7,634 bases of DNA from Methanobacterium sp. Its GTDB lineage: Archaea; Methanobacteriota; Methanobacteria; Methanobacteriales; Methanobacteriaceae. The notes under the pieces were generated by a model. The model did no database searches and had not been told where the DNA came from. It saw nothing but the letters and a program-made list of their open reading frames with translations. A program made the translations under genes and the position numbers. The stretch spans positions 6,952 to 14,585 of the forward strand of contig PMNN01000071.1 of assembly GCA_003161815.1 (NCBI GenBank). The letters run 5' to 3'. Positions within the stretch are counted from its first letter, which is position 1, and the number at the start of each line of letters is the position of its first letter. Shown here piece by piece: positions 5,849 to 7,634 of this stretch.

Positions 5849-6952
5849 ATGGTTAATAAAGTATATTTATCTGATTTAAGGTCAAGAAACAGTAGAGAAA
5901 ACAAAGTAAATAAAATTAGAAAACTTTTTGATCATAGTGGATTTCATAAAATTGTTGAAAGAAACGGTATAACTGCAGTTAAACTGCATTTTGGAGAGGA
6001 AGGAAACGACTCTTATATAAATCCAGTATTTATACGGCAAGTAGTTGATAAAATAAAAGAAAACAGGGGAAAACCATTCTTAACTGACACCAACACATTA
6101 TACTTTGGAAGTAGACATGATTCTGTCCACCATCTCCAAACAGCTATAATGCATGGGTTTGACTATGCAGTGGCTGGTGCACCCCTTATCATTGCTGATG
6201 GACTGTTAGGTCAAAACTGGACCGAGGTTGAAATTAATTTGAAACATTTTCAGAACGTTAAAATAGCGGGGGATATTGAAACTTCAGATAGTATGATGGT
6301 ATTATCCCATTTTAAAGGTCATGGTATGAGTGGATTTGCAGGAGCTATAAAAAATCTAGCTATGGGGTGCGCTGCAGCTCCGGGTAAGATTGAACAACAT
6401 GAATGTGCTAAACCTATAATCACTGAGTCTTGCAGTGGTTGTGGAATATGTGTAGGAGAATGCCCAGTTTATGCTATGTATCTTGATAATGATAAAGTCA
6501 AAATCGATTATAACATGTGTATAGGTTGCAATAATTGTCTAGAAGTATGTCCGGATTCTAAAATAACATTGGATTGGGATAATATGAGTATTTTCATGGA
6601 AAAAATGGTGGAATACGCGTATGGGGCAGTTAAAAATAAGAAGGGAAAAGTGGGATACATTAACTTCCTCACTGACATTACACCTGATTGTGACTGCGTT
6701 CCTTGGAGTGATGCACCATTAGTTCCAGATATTGGAATTTTAGCATCAAGAGATCCAGTAGCTCTGGACAAGGCGAGTTACGATTTAATAAACCAACAAA
6801 TTGGTTTTAAAAACTCGATGCTTCACCGAAATTACGAGAAAGGCTCTGACAAATTCCGAGGAGTATGGGAGAAGGTGGATGGACGAGTAATAATAGAATA
6901 TGCTGCAGAGTTAGGTATGGGGGCTATGGATTATGAATTAATTCCAATTTAA
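5849..6952 (+). CDS. DUF362-domain protein with two [4Fe-4S] ferredoxin motifs
   Basis: A 367-residue protein. The N-terminal and C-terminal parts form a DUF362 domain, with VKLHFGEEGNDSYINP (44-59), LTDTNTLYFGSRHDS (78-92), LSHFKGHGMSGFAGAIKNLAMG (152-173) and, near the end, DIGILASRDPVALDKASYDL. Inserted between them is a 2[4Fe-4S] ferredoxin unit with cysteines C195, C198, C201, C205P and C224, C227, C230, C234P, both CxxCxxCxxxCP. There is no signal peptide, so it should be cytoplasmic. DUF362 proteins with this unit are common in methanogens and anaerobes. Their reaction is not established, and an electron-transfer or redox role is inferred from the clusters. The start is ATG at 5849, with AAAGGGGA a few bases upstream as a moderate SD. 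It follows the TIM-barrel gene by 52 nt with no convincing terminator between. Confidence 0.92.
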   Translation: MVNKVYLSDLRSRNSRENKVNKIRKLFDHSGFHKIVERNGITAVKLHFGEEGNDSYINPVFIRQVVDKIKENRGKPFLTDTNTLYFGSRHDSVHHLQTAIMHGFDYAVAGAPLIIADGLLGQNWTEVEINLKHFQNVKIAGDIETSDSMMVLSHFKGHGMSGFAGAIKNLAMGCAAAPGKIEQHECAKPIITESCSGCGICVGECPVYAMYLDNDKVKIDYNMCIGCNNCLEVCPDSKITLDWDNMSIFMEKMVEYAYGAVKNKKGKVGYINFLTDITPDCDCVPWSDAPLVPDIGILASRDPVALDKASYDLINQQIGFKNSMLHRNYEKGSDKFRGVWEKVDGRVIIEYAAELGMGAMDYELIPI

Positions 6953-6983
6953 ACAGAATCATGGATTTTGAAACTGAATAAAA

Positions 6984-7025
6984 TTTTCTACAGTGGAAAA
7001 ATATAGATTTTAATTGTTCTATTTT
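6984..7025 (+). terminator. Possible terminator after the DUF362 gene
   Basis: TTTTCTACAGTGGAAAA (6984-7000) can form a 7-bp hairpin with one G-U pair and a 3-nt loop. It is followed by T-rich sequence (GATTTTAATTGTTCTATTTT). The AAAATATA at 6997-7004 inside it could instead be a TATA box for the next gene, placing its transcript start near 7027. The two readings are not exclusive. Confidence 0.35.
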
Positions 7026-7045
7026 AAAAAAGTTGAGTTTAGTAT

Positions 7046-7634
7046 ATGGAAGGAAGTATTCTAGAGGATGATTCTGATGTTTGGTTAACCACCAAAAGGT
7101 TGGAAACCTTAGTGGATGGTATATTTGCAATTGCCATGACTTTATTGGTTTTAAGTTTAACTTTGCCTCAGATACCTTATCCAGCTACTAATGCAGCGAT
7201 ATTAAATAGTTTTTCTAGCACGTTAAATCAATTTTTCTCTTATGCTCTTAGTTTCATCTTACTGGCAATATTTTGGAGGATAAATCATTCACAATTTTAT
7301 CTTATTAAAAAATCTAATCAAACACTTGTATGGATAAATATTATCTGGCTAATGTTCGTGGCGTTGGTTCCTTTCTCCACTAATGTAGTTGCTCATTATG
7401 GTTATCTTCAAGTGCCCATGATTTTCTTTAATTTAAACTTGTTTATTATTGGAGTTTTATATGGATTAAACTGGTATTATGCTGATCATAAAAAGTTTAT
7501 AGACGAACGTGTGGGTCGAGAGAGGATAGATGCTAATAAAAAACTTAATTTGGCACTTCCAATATTAGCTTTAATTGCAATAGCTTTAGCTTTTATAACT
7601 CCTTCCTGGTGCACTTTAGTATATTTTGCAATGT
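7046..7634 (+). CDS. TMEM175/DUF1211-family membrane protein, 5' part (runs off window end)
   Basis: From ATG at 7046 the frame stays open for 196 residues to the window end, with no stop. The N-terminal motif TKRLETLVDGIFAIAMTLLVLSL (16-38) is the first pore-lining helix of TMEM175/DUF1211 proteins, a family of tetrameric potassium channels in prokaryotes. The usual RxxxFSD is RLETLVD here, keeping R and D but not F and S. FWRINHSQF (76-84), another family hallmark, ends the second helix. Further hydrophobic helices lie at about 95-116, 122-145 and 168-187, leaving most of one six-helix repeat visible. A basic/acidic cytoplasmic loop (146-167) separates the last two. Channel activity is inferred from family only. 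The SD is weak (TTGAG about 11 nt upstream), so a short leader or leaderless transcript is possible. Confidence 0.85.
   Translation, partial: MEGSILEDDSDVWLTTKRLETLVDGIFAIAMTLLVLSLTLPQIPYPATNAAILNSFSSTLNQFFSYALSFILLAIFWRINHSQFYLIKKSNQTLVWINIIWLMFVALVPFSTNVVAHYGYLQVPMIFFNLNLFIIGVLYGLNWYYADHKKFIDERVGRERIDANKKLNLALPILALIAIALAFITPSWCTLVYFAM

Overview
The window looks like chromosomal DNA of an archaeal methanogen, most likely a mesophilic Methanobacteriales species close to Methanobacterium. The evidence is an Alba chromatin protein, a DUF362 ferredoxin-like protein, AT-rich DNA (about one third GC by eye), archaeal BRE/TATA promoter patterns, AGGAG/AGGTGAT ribosome binding sites and T-tract terminators. 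This assignment rests on recognising families, not on a database search.

Layout. (1) The 3' end of an Alba gene on the + strand (1-210) has a terminator-like hairpin and converges on (2) a minus-strand cluster read from about 4698 down to 436. The cluster holds a PadR-family regulator, an ABC-2 exporter ATPase, its permease, and a membrane-anchored, secreted eight-repeat PQQ-type beta-propeller. The first three genes are tightly packed: a 12-nt gap with the SD overlapping the upstream stop, then a 20-nt gene overlap. The propeller follows after 98-99 nt with its own strong SD. (3) A 425-nt AT-rich divergent intergenic region (4622-5046) carries a convincing promoter for the PadR operon. A cluster of TTGAYRTAT-type half-sites sits on the expected transcription start, and further upstream is a perfect 16-bp palindrome resembling a DtxR-type metal box. 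(4) On the + strand lie an endonuclease IV-like/xylose isomerase-like TIM-barrel gene (5047-5796), a DUF362 protein with two [4Fe-4S] motifs (5849-6952), and the start of a TMEM175/DUF1211-type channel (7046 to the window end).

Working together: the PadR protein probably represses its own operon. The ABC-2 pair would export a substrate or drug-like compound, and the propeller would act outside the membrane, but no substrate can be read from the sequence. The most notable anomaly is the TIM-barrel gene. Its reading frame and Shine-Dalgarno place the start at an ATA codon, and the first conventional start in frame is 92 codons downstream, past essential parts of the barrel. No CRISPR array, tRNA, rRNA, insertion sequence or obviously new multi-gene system was seen.
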